DNA from: Thermotoga neapolitana DSM 4359
GTDB taxonomy: Bacteria; Thermotogota; Thermotogae; Thermotogales; Thermotogaceae
Reading direction: 5' to 3'
Assembly (NCBI RefSeq): GCF_000018945.1
Contig: NC_011978.1
Coordinates: forward strand, 248,001-312,000
DNA length: 64,000 bases
Position 1 is the first letter of the stretch. Each line of letters begins with the position of its first letter. The translations under genes were made by a program, and so were the position numbers. Below, piece after piece: positions 20,069 to 28,537 of this stretch. Below the pieces are notes generated by a model. The model searched no databases. It was not told the origin of the DNA and saw only the letters and a program-made list of their open reading frames with translations.

Positions 20069-20793
20069 ACGCAAAGGGACTCCACTACAAAAAGCTGAAC
20101 GACATGATATGGGAAGCGATAGAAAACGGAGAAACGGAGATCGTTCTCGATAACGTCTGTGGTCAGAGATACATAGGAGCAGGGATCAGAAAGAAGGTCC
20201 GAATAGAGATAAATGGAGTTCCCGGAAACGACCTCGGTGTTTTCATGGATGGCCCCGAAATAACCGTGAATGGAAACGCTCAGGACGGCGTGGGAAACAC
20301 CATGAACTCTGGAAAGATAGTGGTACATGGCCACGCGGGAGACATCATAGGTTACGCCATGAGGGGCGGGCACATCTACATAAAAAAAAGTGCAGGATAC
20401 CGTGTGGGAATACACATGAAGGCCTACAAGGAGAACTATCCCGTAATCGTGATTGGGGGATTTGCAAGGGATTTTCTGGGAGAATACATGGCAGGAGGCT
20501 TGCTCATAGTTCTAGGCCTGGAAAAGGATGAAGATGGAAACATCGCTGGCAACTACGTTGGAACGGGAATGCACGGTGGAGAGATCTTTCTGAGAGGGAA
20601 CATAGAAGAACACAAACTTGGAAAAGAAGTGAAGATCTTCCAGCCTTCTGAAGAGGACATGAACCGGATCAGACCTTACATCGAAGAATTCTGTAGACTC
20701 TTTGAGTACGATCCAGAAGAAATACTGAGCGAGGAGTTCATCCTTCTGAAACCGTACACCCACAGACCTTACGGAAGGTTGTACGCTTATTAA
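20056..20793 (+). CDS. glutamate synthase GXGXG-domain protein
   Basis: A 245-residue stand-alone C-terminal domain of the glutamate synthase large subunit. It is a right-handed beta-helix with repeated G-x-x-G-x-x-x-G elements (for example GGHIYIKKSAGYRVG and GTGMHGGEIFLRGN). In fused enzymes this domain is structural. The start follows GGAGGGGGAAG and overlaps the previous gene by 13 bases. It is the last gene of the operon, followed directly by a terminator. Confidence 0.92.
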   Translation: MVRIDAKGLHYKKLNDMIWEAIENGETEIVLDNVCGQRYIGAGIRKKVRIEINGVPGNDLGVFMDGPEITVNGNAQDGVGNTMNSGKIVVHGHAGDIIGYAMRGGHIYIKKSAGYRVGIHMKAYKENYPVIVIGGFARDFLGEYMAGGLLIVLGLEKDEDGNIAGNYVGTGMHGGEIFLRGNIEEHKLGKEVKIFQPSEEDMNRIRPYIEEFCRLFEYDPEEILSEEFILLKPYTHRPYGRLYAY

Positions 20794-20797
20794 AAAT

Positions 20798-20819
20798 ACT
20801 CCCGGCATCTGCCGGGAGT
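20798..20819. terminator. bidirectional terminator between glutamate synthase operon and treR
   Basis: ACTCCCGGC and GCCGGGAGT form a 9-bp stem with loop ATCT. It is flanked by TTTT on the plus strand and by a T-rich run on the minus strand (complement of TAAAAAT), serving both convergent operons. Confidence 0.85.
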
Positions 20820-20821
20820 TT

Positions 20822-21937
20822 TCATTTTAGAATATCGGAAAGGTATTCTTCAACAACCGCCCGAGCCGCGCCGAGCATCCAGTTCGCACTCGCCAGATGA
20901 AATTCCACGTCGTCCACGAATTCTTTGTTGAACCGTTCTTTAACCATCTTCTCCAGCAGTTTCGCTATGTCTTCGCTCACAGCTCCCTCTCCTGCAAGAA
21001 AGACTCGAGAAACACCAGTACTCATCACAACATCACCCACGGCAACAGAAAGATTTCTGAAGGCTTTTTCGTAGTGTTTTCTCACCGCTTCGAAGTTCTC
21101 TCTTACCTTTTTTCTCAACTCCTCGATGAAGGGTCTGTATTTTTCCTCTTCGTTTGAGATAAAATCCTCAAAATCGATTTCCGATCCAAGATAAGATTTC
21201 AAAACTGCATACTCAGACGAATGATATTCCAGACATCCTGTCTGCCCACAGTAACATTTTCCTTCGGACGACACTATCATGTGCCCCATTTCCAGGTGCT
21301 CGATCCTACCGTTTCTGAAAAGACTGGCACCTATTCCTATTCCGTAACTTATGAGGAGAAAGTCTGAGCCTATCCTTTGAGAAACCTCACGACACAGAGC
21401 ATCGGCATCGTTCATGACAACTACTCTTTCAAAATCTCCCAGAACATCTCTCAGGTTCCAGTTTCTCACGTTCATCACATGAGATACAACCACTTGATGA
21501 TCTCTCACCAGTCCAGAAGAGCAGATACCTATTCCAAGCAAGTTCTCCGAAAAAAGATTCTCAACCGTTTCTCTGAGTGCCCTCGTGTAACCCTCGTTGC
21601 TTCTCATTGGTGCAAGAATACTCACCCTGTGTTCCCTGATGGGATTCAGTGATGCGTTGAAAAGCACACCGTGCACTTCCTCTCGACCAACTTTCACTCC
21701 GATCACACTGAATCTTTCAGGATTCACACTCAAAACCTGATAAGGTCTTCCTTTTTTTGATTTGACTTCCTCGATTAAGAGAAAGTTTTCTTCATTCAAT
21801 TCATCGATGATGTAACTCAGCGTGCTTTGGGCAAGTTCCAGCTCATTTGAAAGATCACCCCGGGTAACCTTTCCATTTTCCAGTATGTGTTTTAGAACCT
21901 TCAACTTGTTCTCTTTTCGAAGCAAAGGAGACGGCAC
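20822..21937 (-). CDS. treR: ROK-family regulator of treT
   Basis: A 371-residue ROK transcription factor. The winged HTH at about 10-70 includes TRGDLSNELELAQSTLSYII. The ROK domain carries the zinc motif CYCGQTGCLE after GHM. It lies 4 bases downstream of treT in one operon. In Thermotogales a ROK regulator in this position has been proposed to control trehalose genes. The start GTG 21937 follows GGGGTGA. Confidence 0.82.
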   Translation of the reverse strand: MPSPLLRKENKLKVLKHILENGKVTRGDLSNELELAQSTLSYIIDELNEENFLLIEEVKSKKGRPYQVLSVNPERFSVIGVKVGREEVHGVLFNASLNPIREHRVSILAPMRSNEGYTRALRETVENLFSENLLGIGICSSGLVRDHQVVVSHVMNVRNWNLRDVLGDFERVVVMNDADALCREVSQRIGSDFLLISYGIGIGASLFRNGRIEHLEMGHMIVSSEGKCYCGQTGCLEYHSSEYAVLKSYLGSEIDFEDFISNEEEKYRPFIEELRKKVRENFEAVRKHYEKAFRNLSVAVGDVVMSTGVSRVFLAGEGAVSEDIAKLLEKMVKERFNKEFVDDVEFHLASANWMLGAARAVVEEYLSDILK

Positions 21938-21941
21938 ATTT

Positions 21942-23162
21942 TCACCCCAGAAGGTTCAGGAAAGTCTTCAGGTAATTCTTGAGATGTACGGTGATGATGA
22001 AGTTCTCAACGACGGTTCTTTTTCCGTTTTCTCCCATCTTCTTCCGCAAATTCTCATCTTTTATAAGCCTTATCACATATTCTGCCAGTTTTTCCTTTTC
22101 CCATGCAAGGTAACCGTTTTCTCCGTGCTTCACCTGTATCTTAACCCCTCCAACAGGTCTTGCCACAACCGGAACTTTCTTGTAAAGTGCTTCACTTATC
22201 ACAAGGCCGAACCCTTCTCTTATCGCTGTGTGAAGCGCCACGGTTGTGGCCCTTTGAATGGCATTGACCTCTTTGTTTCCAACTCCTTTCAGGTTGGTAC
22301 AGAACTTTATATCTTCGTCAACCCCTGCGTAGCGGAGCACTTTTTCGTAGAAAAACCATCCTTCCGGATCATCGGTTGCCATAGCAGACACAATGGCAAG
22401 TTGAACATCGGAAATTTCTTCTTTCACAATTCTGTACACGTCTATAGCGCTGAAAAGATCCTTCCACGGATCAAACCTTGCCACAACTGTTATGAGGGGT
22501 CTTTTTGGGTCTATCTCAAGCCTTTCAAGGGTTGTTTTTATGAAATCCTCATCGAGATCGCTGTTTTTCTCACTCAGTGGATCTATGCTCGGTGGAAATG
22601 CAACGCTTTTTTCTTTCCATCCCTCCGGGAAATACTCTTCCAGATGAAAGATCAGTTTGTCGTATCCTTCCAGGTACCGGAAAAATCTTTTCCAGACGGT
22701 CATGTTCGGTGTCGAAAGGTCAATATGACATCTCCAGAGCCATTTTCTATCGTTCAAATCCAGGTATTTCCTCACCGCCGCTGGCTGCGGGTCGTGTATC
22801 ACTAGTATTTCTTCGTCCTGAATCAACTTAGTGTTTTCCTGACATACCCTTTCGTAGAGATCCCACTCTTCTTCTGTGATTTCTATATCCGCTCCCTGAA
22901 GGGTGTTATGGAATTTCTTGGTGACATTGAAAAATTCATCCGGTGCTTCCAGAACCCTCCATCTTGCATCAAGACCAACAGATCTCATCAGAGGAACAAG
23001 ATTGTGCAGAATCTCCGCCACTCCGCCTCCATAGGCAGTTGCGTTCACATGGAGTACTTTCATTCCTTTCAGTGGTTCAGCAAGTTTTTTGATCTCGTCC
23101 ACCTCTTCACCTATCACCGGCCAGTATTCTTCTATGTTTCTCTCTCTCAACCTGGCGTCCAT
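21942..23162 (-). CDS. treT: trehalose glycosyltransferring synthase, TreT type
   Basis: A 406-residue GT4-family glycosyltransferase. TreT makes trehalose reversibly from an NDP-glucose and glucose. The N-terminal domain has HVNATAYGGGVAEIL (donor/acceptor loop) and the C-terminal domain has RFDPWKD and REGFGLVISEALYKKVPVVA (the E-x7-E motif of GT4 enzymes). No membrane segments are seen, so it is cytoplasmic. The ATG follows GGAGGAATCGAT. Trehalose synthesis fits a thermophile using compatible solutes. Confidence 0.87.
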   Translation of the reverse strand: MDARLRERNIEEYWPVIGEEVDEIKKLAEPLKGMKVLHVNATAYGGGVAEILHNLVPLMRSVGLDARWRVLEAPDEFFNVTKKFHNTLQGADIEITEEEWDLYERVCQENTKLIQDEEILVIHDPQPAAVRKYLDLNDRKWLWRCHIDLSTPNMTVWKRFFRYLEGYDKLIFHLEEYFPEGWKEKSVAFPPSIDPLSEKNSDLDEDFIKTTLERLEIDPKRPLITVVARFDPWKDLFSAIDVYRIVKEEISDVQLAIVSAMATDDPEGWFFYEKVLRYAGVDEDIKFCTNLKGVGNKEVNAIQRATTVALHTAIREGFGLVISEALYKKVPVVARPVGGVKIQVKHGENGYLAWEKEKLAEYVIRLIKDENLRKKMGENGKRTVVENFIITVHLKNYLKTFLNLLG

Positions 23163-23208
23163 ATCGATTCCTCCTTATTTATTCGTAACTTGAATTAATA
23201 CACATTTA

Positions 23209-23236
23209 ATCATAACACACCGGAGAAAAAATTCAA
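23209..23236 (-). promoter_or_regulatory. treT-treR promoter
   Basis: Minus strand TTGAAT (23231-23236), a 16-bp spacer and TATGAT (23209-23214). Just downstream, ATTAA-N7-TTAAT (23194-23210) forms an inverted repeat overlapping the -10, a candidate operator for the ROK regulator. Confidence 0.55.
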
Positions 23237-23580
23237 GGGGTGTTTTTGTTCGTTCATGTTAGAAGAAATACTGTGATAATACAACAACACAGTTTTATTC
23301 ACTAAAGTATGGTAAGTTCCATTTATTCACAAGGTGGGTAGTGATTGTAACTGGCTTCTGATGTGCGATGTAGAGTATGCAACTGTCGGTAACGAAAAAA
23401 TTCATGCGGGTTTGAGAGAGGTGATGTATGCAAGAGAAAGGGAATAATGAGCAAGAAAGTGAAACAGAATATGAGAATATGTCTTCATCTATCATCATAT
23501 ATCTATCATGAATAAAGAAACCACACACTTAGTCTCTAACCTTTTAAGGGGGACCTTTTTGAACAAACTTGTGAAAACAG
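23237..23580. other. gene-free stretch before the left CRISPR leader
   Basis: This A+T-rich stretch of 344 bases contains no convincing gene: possible short reading frames lack ribosome sites and similarity I can recognise. It contains no clear repeat, tRNA or terminator. It separates the treT promoter from the CRISPR leader. Confidence 0.6.
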
Positions 23581-23824
23581 GAACTAGACGGTTTTCCCTT
23601 GAAACACTCCAAAATGCCCTGACCTAGGTTAGGATAATTTATCTTTTGATTTTGTCTTTCTTTAGGCTTTTCATTGACTATGCAATTATTCCATTTTTCC
23701 AAACAGTACTTGACTGGATCTTTCTGTGTGTTAGAATCACCTGTGATGAAACACCCTTTGTATGTTCTCATATACTCTTGCTTTCTGACATGCTCTGTGG
23801 TATGATTCCCTTGAAATCCAACGG
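23581..23824 (+). promoter_or_regulatory. CRISPR leader (left) with promoter
   Basis: A 244-base leader immediately before the first repeat. It matches the reverse complement of 63757-64000 without gaps at roughly 90% identity. A promoter TTGCTT (23778-23783), 17-bp spacer, TATGAT (23801-23806) would start transcription about 11 bases before the first repeat. The homologous box in the other leader is the consensus TATAAT, so this copy may be weaker. Confidence 0.85.
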
Positions 23825-24247
23825 GTTTCAATACTTCCTTAGAGGTATGGAAACCAGGAATTGTTCCAGACGGAGTGGCGGTAGAGACATGTTTCAATAC
23901 TTCCTTAGAGGTATGGAAACTCCACGTCAAAGCCGTGCATTTTCAAAGCGAGTCTGGTTTCAATACTTCCTTAGAGGTATGGAAACGAAAAATTGGTTGG
24001 TGTTTCTGATGAAATAATTCTGGGTTTCAATACTTCCTTAGAGGTATGGAAACTTGTGAGTTCTGCTCTTTTTGCCTTTTTGTGATATACGTTTCAATAC
24101 TTCCTTAGAGGTATGGAAACACTGGAGGGGGTAGAGGACAGCCTTCTTTTCACCTCGTTTCAATACTTCCTTTGAGGTATGAAAACATGAATATTTCCCA
24201 CCAACCCGGCCTTGTACGCAATGTTTCAATACTTGAGGTATGGAAAC
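23825..24247 (+). CRISPR. CRISPR array, 7 repeats and 6 spacers (left)
   Basis: 30-base repeats begin at 23825, 23891, 23957, 24024, 24091 and 24157, with a seventh truncated 25-base copy at 24223-24247. Spacers are 36-37 bases and all different. Repeats 1-5 are identical and carry CTTAGAGG in the middle. Repeat 6 instead has CTTTGAGG plus a G-to-A change near its 3' end. Repeat 7 lacks five internal bases. The leader lies on the left, so crRNA runs on the plus strand. Repeat ends GTTTC and GGAAAC are partly palindromic, as in Thermotoga CRISPRs. No cas gene is in the window. Confidence 0.97.
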
Positions 24248-24320
24248 GGTAAGAAAATCCTCACAATCAGATGGGAATGCTCTTGTGGGGAAAATTCATC
24301 AGGAAGGTTCGGTTTGTTTA

Positions 24321-24351
24321 AAAGCCCCTGCACCCATGTTGAGTGCAGGGG
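24321..24351 (-). terminator. terminator of the ABC exporter operon
   Basis: On the minus strand CCCCTGCAC and GTGCAGGGG form a 9-bp stem followed by CTTTT, immediately after the permease gene and facing the CRISPR array. The remaining bases of 24248-24356 hold nothing recognisable. Confidence 0.75.
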
Positions 24352-24356
24352 GAGGT

Positions 24357-25571
24357 TCATTCGTACCTCAAAGCCTCTATTGGGCTCAGTCTGGAGGCCC
24401 TGTATGCAGGATAGAACCCGAAGAACAACCCAACGCTCGCGGAGACACCAAAAGCGATGATCACAGAAAAGGGATCAACGAAGGCTTTCAATCCGTAGGA
24501 GCTTCCAAAGGTGTTGACGATCGTGTTTGATCCAAGTATTCCCAGGGCAACTCCTATAGCACCGGCAACGAAGGTGATAACAACGCTTTCCACAAGAAAT
24601 TCCATGAGAATTCTGATCCTTGAGGCACCTATTGCCATCTTTATGCCTATTTCCCTTGTTCTTTCAACAACGGATACCAGCATGATGTTCATGATGCCTA
24701 TTCCACCAACAACCAGTGATACGGCAGCGATTGCAACAAGAACGAGGTTGATGATGGAAACACTTTCGGACACAACGTTGAGGATGGCTTGCTGACTGAT
24801 GATGTTGTAGTAACTTTCTTCTTCATGGAATTTGGTGTAAAGCAGATGGTCTATTTCCATAACGGCCCTTTGAGCAACCTGCGGTGATTTACTCGTTGCA
24901 AGGATCATCGAGATGTTTCCGTGGGTCTGGAAAACCCTGAACTTTCCAGTTTCATAAGGAATGAGAATCATGTTGTCCGGGTTGAACATGAGGATACTAC
25001 CGGTTCTCTCGAAGACACCGATGATCTCAAAGACGAGTTTTCTGTTTCCCTGAACAAGGTAGATCTTTTTCCCCACCGGGTTTTCATTTTCAAAGAGGTT
25101 GTAGGCTATTTCCTGACCGATGATGGCCACGTTGGCAGCACTGTCTTCCTCTGTAAACGTTCTGCCCGAGGACACCTTGAGATTCAGTATCTGAAATATC
25201 TCATAAGGTGCCGCATAGACGTTTGCCCTTGAATTTGTTTCTCTGTACTGGACGAGGAAATTTCCATTCACAAGACCGATCGCCCTGTCAACACTTGGAC
25301 ACATGCTCAGAATATCTGAAACATCCTCTTCACTGAGAGATTCCACGGACTGGGCTATTGTTCCTCCTCTTCCTCCAATAAAACCTGGTGTGACCATGAT
25401 GATGTTCGAACCCAGTGATGTGAGTCTTTCGGTCACACTTTCTCTCATCCCGGCACCGAGGGACATGACCATGATGACGGCGGTCACACCGATCACGATA
25501 CCGAGCATGGAAAGAAACGTTCTCATTTTGTTGGCAAGCAGCGATCTCAGAACCTCTTTAAGTATCTCCAT
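24357..25571 (-). CDS. MacB/FtsX-type ABC transporter permease
   Basis: A 404-residue permease. One N-terminal transmembrane helix (about 18-40) is followed by a large MacB-type periplasmic domain (about 45-270) and three C-terminal transmembrane helices with the FtsX signature region (RTREIGIKMAIGASRIRILMEF). Such proteins act as mechanotransmission exporters with an adaptor and an outer-membrane channel. I chose ATG 25571 after GAGGTGTTGTGT. It overlaps the ATPase gene by 14 bases and is the last gene of a five-gene exporter operon. Confidence 0.9.
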   Translation of the reverse strand: MEILKEVLRSLLANKMRTFLSMLGIVIGVTAVIMVMSLGAGMRESVTERLTSLGSNIIMVTPGFIGGRGGTIAQSVESLSEEDVSDILSMCPSVDRAIGLVNGNFLVQYRETNSRANVYAAPYEIFQILNLKVSSGRTFTEEDSAANVAIIGQEIAYNLFENENPVGKKIYLVQGNRKLVFEIIGVFERTGSILMFNPDNMILIPYETGKFRVFQTHGNISMILATSKSPQVAQRAVMEIDHLLYTKFHEEESYYNIISQQAILNVVSESVSIINLVLVAIAAVSLVVGGIGIMNIMLVSVVERTREIGIKMAIGASRIRILMEFLVESVVITFVAGAIGVALGILGSNTIVNTFGSSYGLKAFVDPFSVIIAFGVSASVGLFFGFYPAYRASRLSPIEALRYE

Positions 25572-26262
25572 ACACAACACCTCGGCGCTCTACATCTTCT
25601 ATTCTTCCGTCCCTTATTCTCACGATACACGTTCCTTCGTCTACCATCTCAAGATTGTGAGTGACAACAACCAGGGTCTTGCCCATCTCGTGAAGTTTTC
25701 TGAAGAGTTCCAGGATTTCCTCTCCTGTTTTTGTGTCGAGATTTCCTGTTGGCTCGTCTGCAAGAATGAAAACGGGATCGTTTGCCAGAGCTCTTGCTAT
25801 CGCCACTCTTTGCTGCTGACCACCTGAGAGCTGGTTTGGACGGTGATGGAGTCGATCACCAAGTCCGACAAGTTCCAGAAGTTCTTTTGCCCGTTTTCTC
25901 CTTTCTCTTGCCGGAACTCCCGCGTATATCATGGGAAGTTCCACATTCTCCAGGGCGTTGAGACGAGGAAGAAGGTTGTAACTTTGAAAGACAAATCCAA
26001 TTTTTCTGTTTCGAACCTGGGCGAGTTTTCTGTCACTCATTTTTGATACGTCTTCACCCTCGATGAGAACCTTTCCCTTCGTCGGTCGATCGAGACAGCC
26101 CAGTATGTGAAGGAGTGTGGACTTTCCACTTCCAGAAGGCCCTATTATGATCACGTACTCTCCCTGAAAGACCTCGAAAGAAACTCCCCGAAGGGCTTCA
26201 ACCTTCACTTCTCCAAGGTCGTAGACCTTCCATACGTCGACGAGTTCCATCACCTTCTTCAT
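25558..26262 (-). CDS. LolD/MacB-type ABC transporter ATPase
   Basis: A 234-residue ATPase with Walker A GPSGSGKST, Q-loop FVFQSYNLLPRLNALENVELP, signature LSGGQQQRVAIARAL, Walker B FILADEPTGNLD and H-loop VVVTHN. This pattern is characteristic of the MacB/LolD/FtsE subgroup partnering FtsX-like permeases. ATGA overlap with the adaptor gene upstream. Confidence 0.94.
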   Translation of the reverse strand: MKKVMELVDVWKVYDLGEVKVEALRGVSFEVFQGEYVIIIGPSGSGKSTLLHILGCLDRPTKGKVLIEGEDVSKMSDRKLAQVRNRKIGFVFQSYNLLPRLNALENVELPMIYAGVPARERRKRAKELLELVGLGDRLHHRPNQLSGGQQQRVAIARALANDPVFILADEPTGNLDTKTGEEILELFRKLHEMGKTLVVVTHNLEMVDEGTCIVRIRDGRIEDVERRGVVYGDT

Positions 26263-27266
26263 CTTGCTCGGCCTCCTCCGGGGCCAAACACCGGAAGTCC
26301 TTGTCTTGTCCTCAGCCTTTGAATCTCCTCCTGAGATGGAACAAGAAGGAGAACATCTCCCTCAGATACACCTTTTTTGATCTCTATTTTTTCGTTCACT
26401 TCCTCTCCGATCTCCACGTACACCTTCTGTGGTCCCTCGGATGTTTGTTTCATCACGTAGTATCCGTTTTGATCTTGTCTTACTGCTTCTTTGGGAACAA
26501 AGAAAGAACTGGTGGCTTCTCTTATGATGATCTCCACGTTGCAGGTGAGTCCCGGGATCACAATTTCAGGTGGTGTTTGATCGAAAGAAAACTCAACGGG
26601 TATCACAGTGACACCACCTGAGGTTTCCGCAACGGGACTGATTCTCTTCACCTTTCCGGTCAAGGTGAGTCCAAGTTGTTCGAAGGTGAAAACAGCTTTC
26701 ATTCCTTCTTTGACGTTCTTCAAATCGTATTCATCTATAGAACCTTCCACTCTCAAAGTGTCGGTTTCCACAATTTCGACAATGGCTGTTCCAACAGAGA
26801 CCCTATCACCTTCGGATACATCGACGGACTGGACCACACCGTTCACAGGAGAAGTCACGATGGTGTTTTCAAGGTTCTTTTTTGCTACTTCCAGATTCAA
26901 CCTGTTGATCTCGGTGGGAGATGTTTTGTAGTTGTTCAGGGCAGAAAGGTACTCGATCTGATAATCTGTGTCGTCTATCTTTGCTATCCTCTGGCCAGAC
27001 TGAACGTAATCTCCTTCCTGAACGTAGAGTTCCAGAACATCCCCAGAGACCTTGGAAGCAACGCTTCTGGTATCGGCTGTGACCTGTCCTACGATCTCAA
27101 CGGTTTCATTTTCCTTCGTCACGGTGTAGGTGAGATAGACAGGAAGTTGTGTGGAAGTGGCTGTTCTTTCGGAGACACTCTGGGCACTGGCTCTGTTCAG
27201 GAAGATCACAACTATTAGAAGAACCACCAGTATCGCTATGATCAGGAGCGTTATCCACTTTTTCAA
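26259..27266 (-). CDS. HlyD-family membrane-fusion adaptor of the ABC exporter
   Basis: A 335-residue adaptor anchored by an N-terminal helix (about 5-24). It has the biotinyl/lipoyl-like halves SKVSGDVLELYVQEGDYVQSG and NTIVTSPVNGVVQSVDVSEGD flanking a short hairpin, then beta-barrel and membrane-proximal domains. The coiled-coil hairpin is short compared with MacA. The C-terminus is Gly/Arg-rich (FGPGGGRAR). The start is a TTG behind AAGGTGATC, overlapping the previous gene by 4 bases. Confidence 0.9.
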   Translation of the reverse strand: MKKWITLLIIAILVVLLIVVIFLNRASAQSVSERTATSTQLPVYLTYTVTKENETVEIVGQVTADTRSVASKVSGDVLELYVQEGDYVQSGQRIAKIDDTDYQIEYLSALNNYKTSPTEINRLNLEVAKKNLENTIVTSPVNGVVQSVDVSEGDRVSVGTAIVEIVETDTLRVEGSIDEYDLKNVKEGMKAVFTFEQLGLTLTGKVKRISPVAETSGGVTVIPVEFSFDQTPPEIVIPGLTCNVEIIIREATSSFFVPKEAVRQDQNGYYVMKQTSEGPQKVYVEIGEEVNEKIEIKKGVSEGDVLLLVPSQEEIQRLRTRQGLPVFGPGGGRAR

Positions 27267-28522
27267 TTCAGATCACCTTCCTTGAGAAATTTCTCAAGAT
27301 CGTATCCCAGGGTGCTTATGTATTTCAGTTTTTCCAGAATCAGCGAATTTTCCAGGTTTTCCATGGTGAGTTTTCCTTCCGTGTAATCGAGTTCTGAAAG
27401 GATGAAATCTTCTTCACTCAAAAAGCCTTTCTCAAACAGTTGCCTGTTCGTTTCGTAAACCTCTCTGAGATCGTTCAACTCGATATCTTCCTGTTTCATC
27501 TGAGATCGGAGGTTGTCAATGCTTGTCAGTGACTTGTTTATCGAATCGTTTATTTCCTTAATTTTCTCTTCGTACTCCAGCGAAACAATCTGAAATTTCC
27601 TTTTTTCTGCCTCCAGTTTTCTTTCTCCAAAATCCCAGAGGGTGAGTTGTAGGCCGATTCCTATCGACCAGGTGCTTTTTTCAAAATCGTAGTTGAAGGA
27701 AAAGGTCAGATCTGGAAGATACGGTAAAAACCATGTCTTTTTTTTGATTTCTTCTGCCTTTTTCTGTATCTCAAGTGCCTTCAGATCCTCTCTGTGTTCT
27801 AATGTAGTGGCAGGGAGTGTGATGTTTGACAAAAGTTCTTTTGTCTCTCTGTAGATCTCTTCGTTTATACCTTCGTGAATGGCCTCCAGATTCAGTTTTG
27901 TGTTTCTCAGAGTTTGCTCGACTGAGAGGATCTGCTTTTCCAGGGATTCTTTTTCATCTTCATCGACTGTCTTGCTGAGTTTTTCTCTCAGTACCTGAAG
28001 CCTCTGTGAGAGGATCTCTATCTTTCTTGTGTAGTAGTACCAGTCAAACACATCCTGGATCGTCTGGATGAAGATGCTGTTTTTCACAGATTTCAGAGAG
28101 TACAGTGCAGAAAGGTAACTTGCCTCAGCCTGCAACCTGCTCACCATGTAGTCTTCTTTGAGGCCTCTTGAAACACTCAACTGCGTTCCTTCAAAATTGG
28201 CTGACCAATCCTTCATGTTCACCGAGATTGGAAAGGAAAGTCCGAGTTTAAATCCATATATGTTCACAAAGTTTACTCTGGGAATCACGGAGAAATTCTG
28301 AACACCATCCTCTGTTATGATGATTCCATTTGTTCCAAGCGAAACAGAAACCTCCGGATTCCAGAAACTCGTGTACTGCCTGTAGGAGAGATCTTTCTCT
28401 TTGAAAGATTCAACGGCGGACCAGTAGTCTGATGATCTGTTCATGTTTTCTTCAAACAGATCGAACACGTTTCCTGCAAGAAAAACAGGAAAAACAAGAA
28501 ACAACAGAAGGAACCTTTTCAT
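27263..28522 (-). CDS. TolC-like outer-membrane efflux protein (upstream gene product 2)
   Basis: A 419-residue secreted protein with signal peptide (MKRFLLLFLVFPVFLAG) and long heptad-rich helices in two halves. Beta-strand segments lie between (FWNPEVSVSLGTNG and LPDLTFSFNYDF), as in the outer membrane efflux protein family. It would form the channel of the exporter across the toga/outer membrane. The start follows GAGGGTGAGAGATA. It is adjacent to a second, shorter TolC-like gene. Confidence 0.8.
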   Translation of the reverse strand: MKRFLLLFLVFPVFLAGNVFDLFEENMNRSSDYWSAVESFKEKDLSYRQYTSFWNPEVSVSLGTNGIIITEDGVQNFSVIPRVNFVNIYGFKLGLSFPISVNMKDWSANFEGTQLSVSRGLKEDYMVSRLQAEASYLSALYSLKSVKNSIFIQTIQDVFDWYYYTRKIEILSQRLQVLREKLSKTVDEDEKESLEKQILSVEQTLRNTKLNLEAIHEGINEEIYRETKELLSNITLPATTLEHREDLKALEIQKKAEEIKKKTWFLPYLPDLTFSFNYDFEKSTWSIGIGLQLTLWDFGERKLEAEKRKFQIVSLEYEEKIKEINDSINKSLTSIDNLRSQMKQEDIELNDLREVYETNRQLFEKGFLSEEDFILSELDYTEGKLTMENLENSLILEKLKYISTLGYDLEKFLKEGDLN

Positions 28523-28537
28523 TATCTCTCACCCTCT

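Noticed and set aside
23237-23580. A hidden gene or RNA before the left leader
   Set aside because: No ribosome site, promoter-terminator pair or stable fold stands out in this A+T-rich stretch.
23295-24229. Short reading frames in and around the left CRISPR array and leader
   Set aside because: They translate repeats or leader sequence, recur as the same peptide (HTSKEVLK), and lack ribosome sites.
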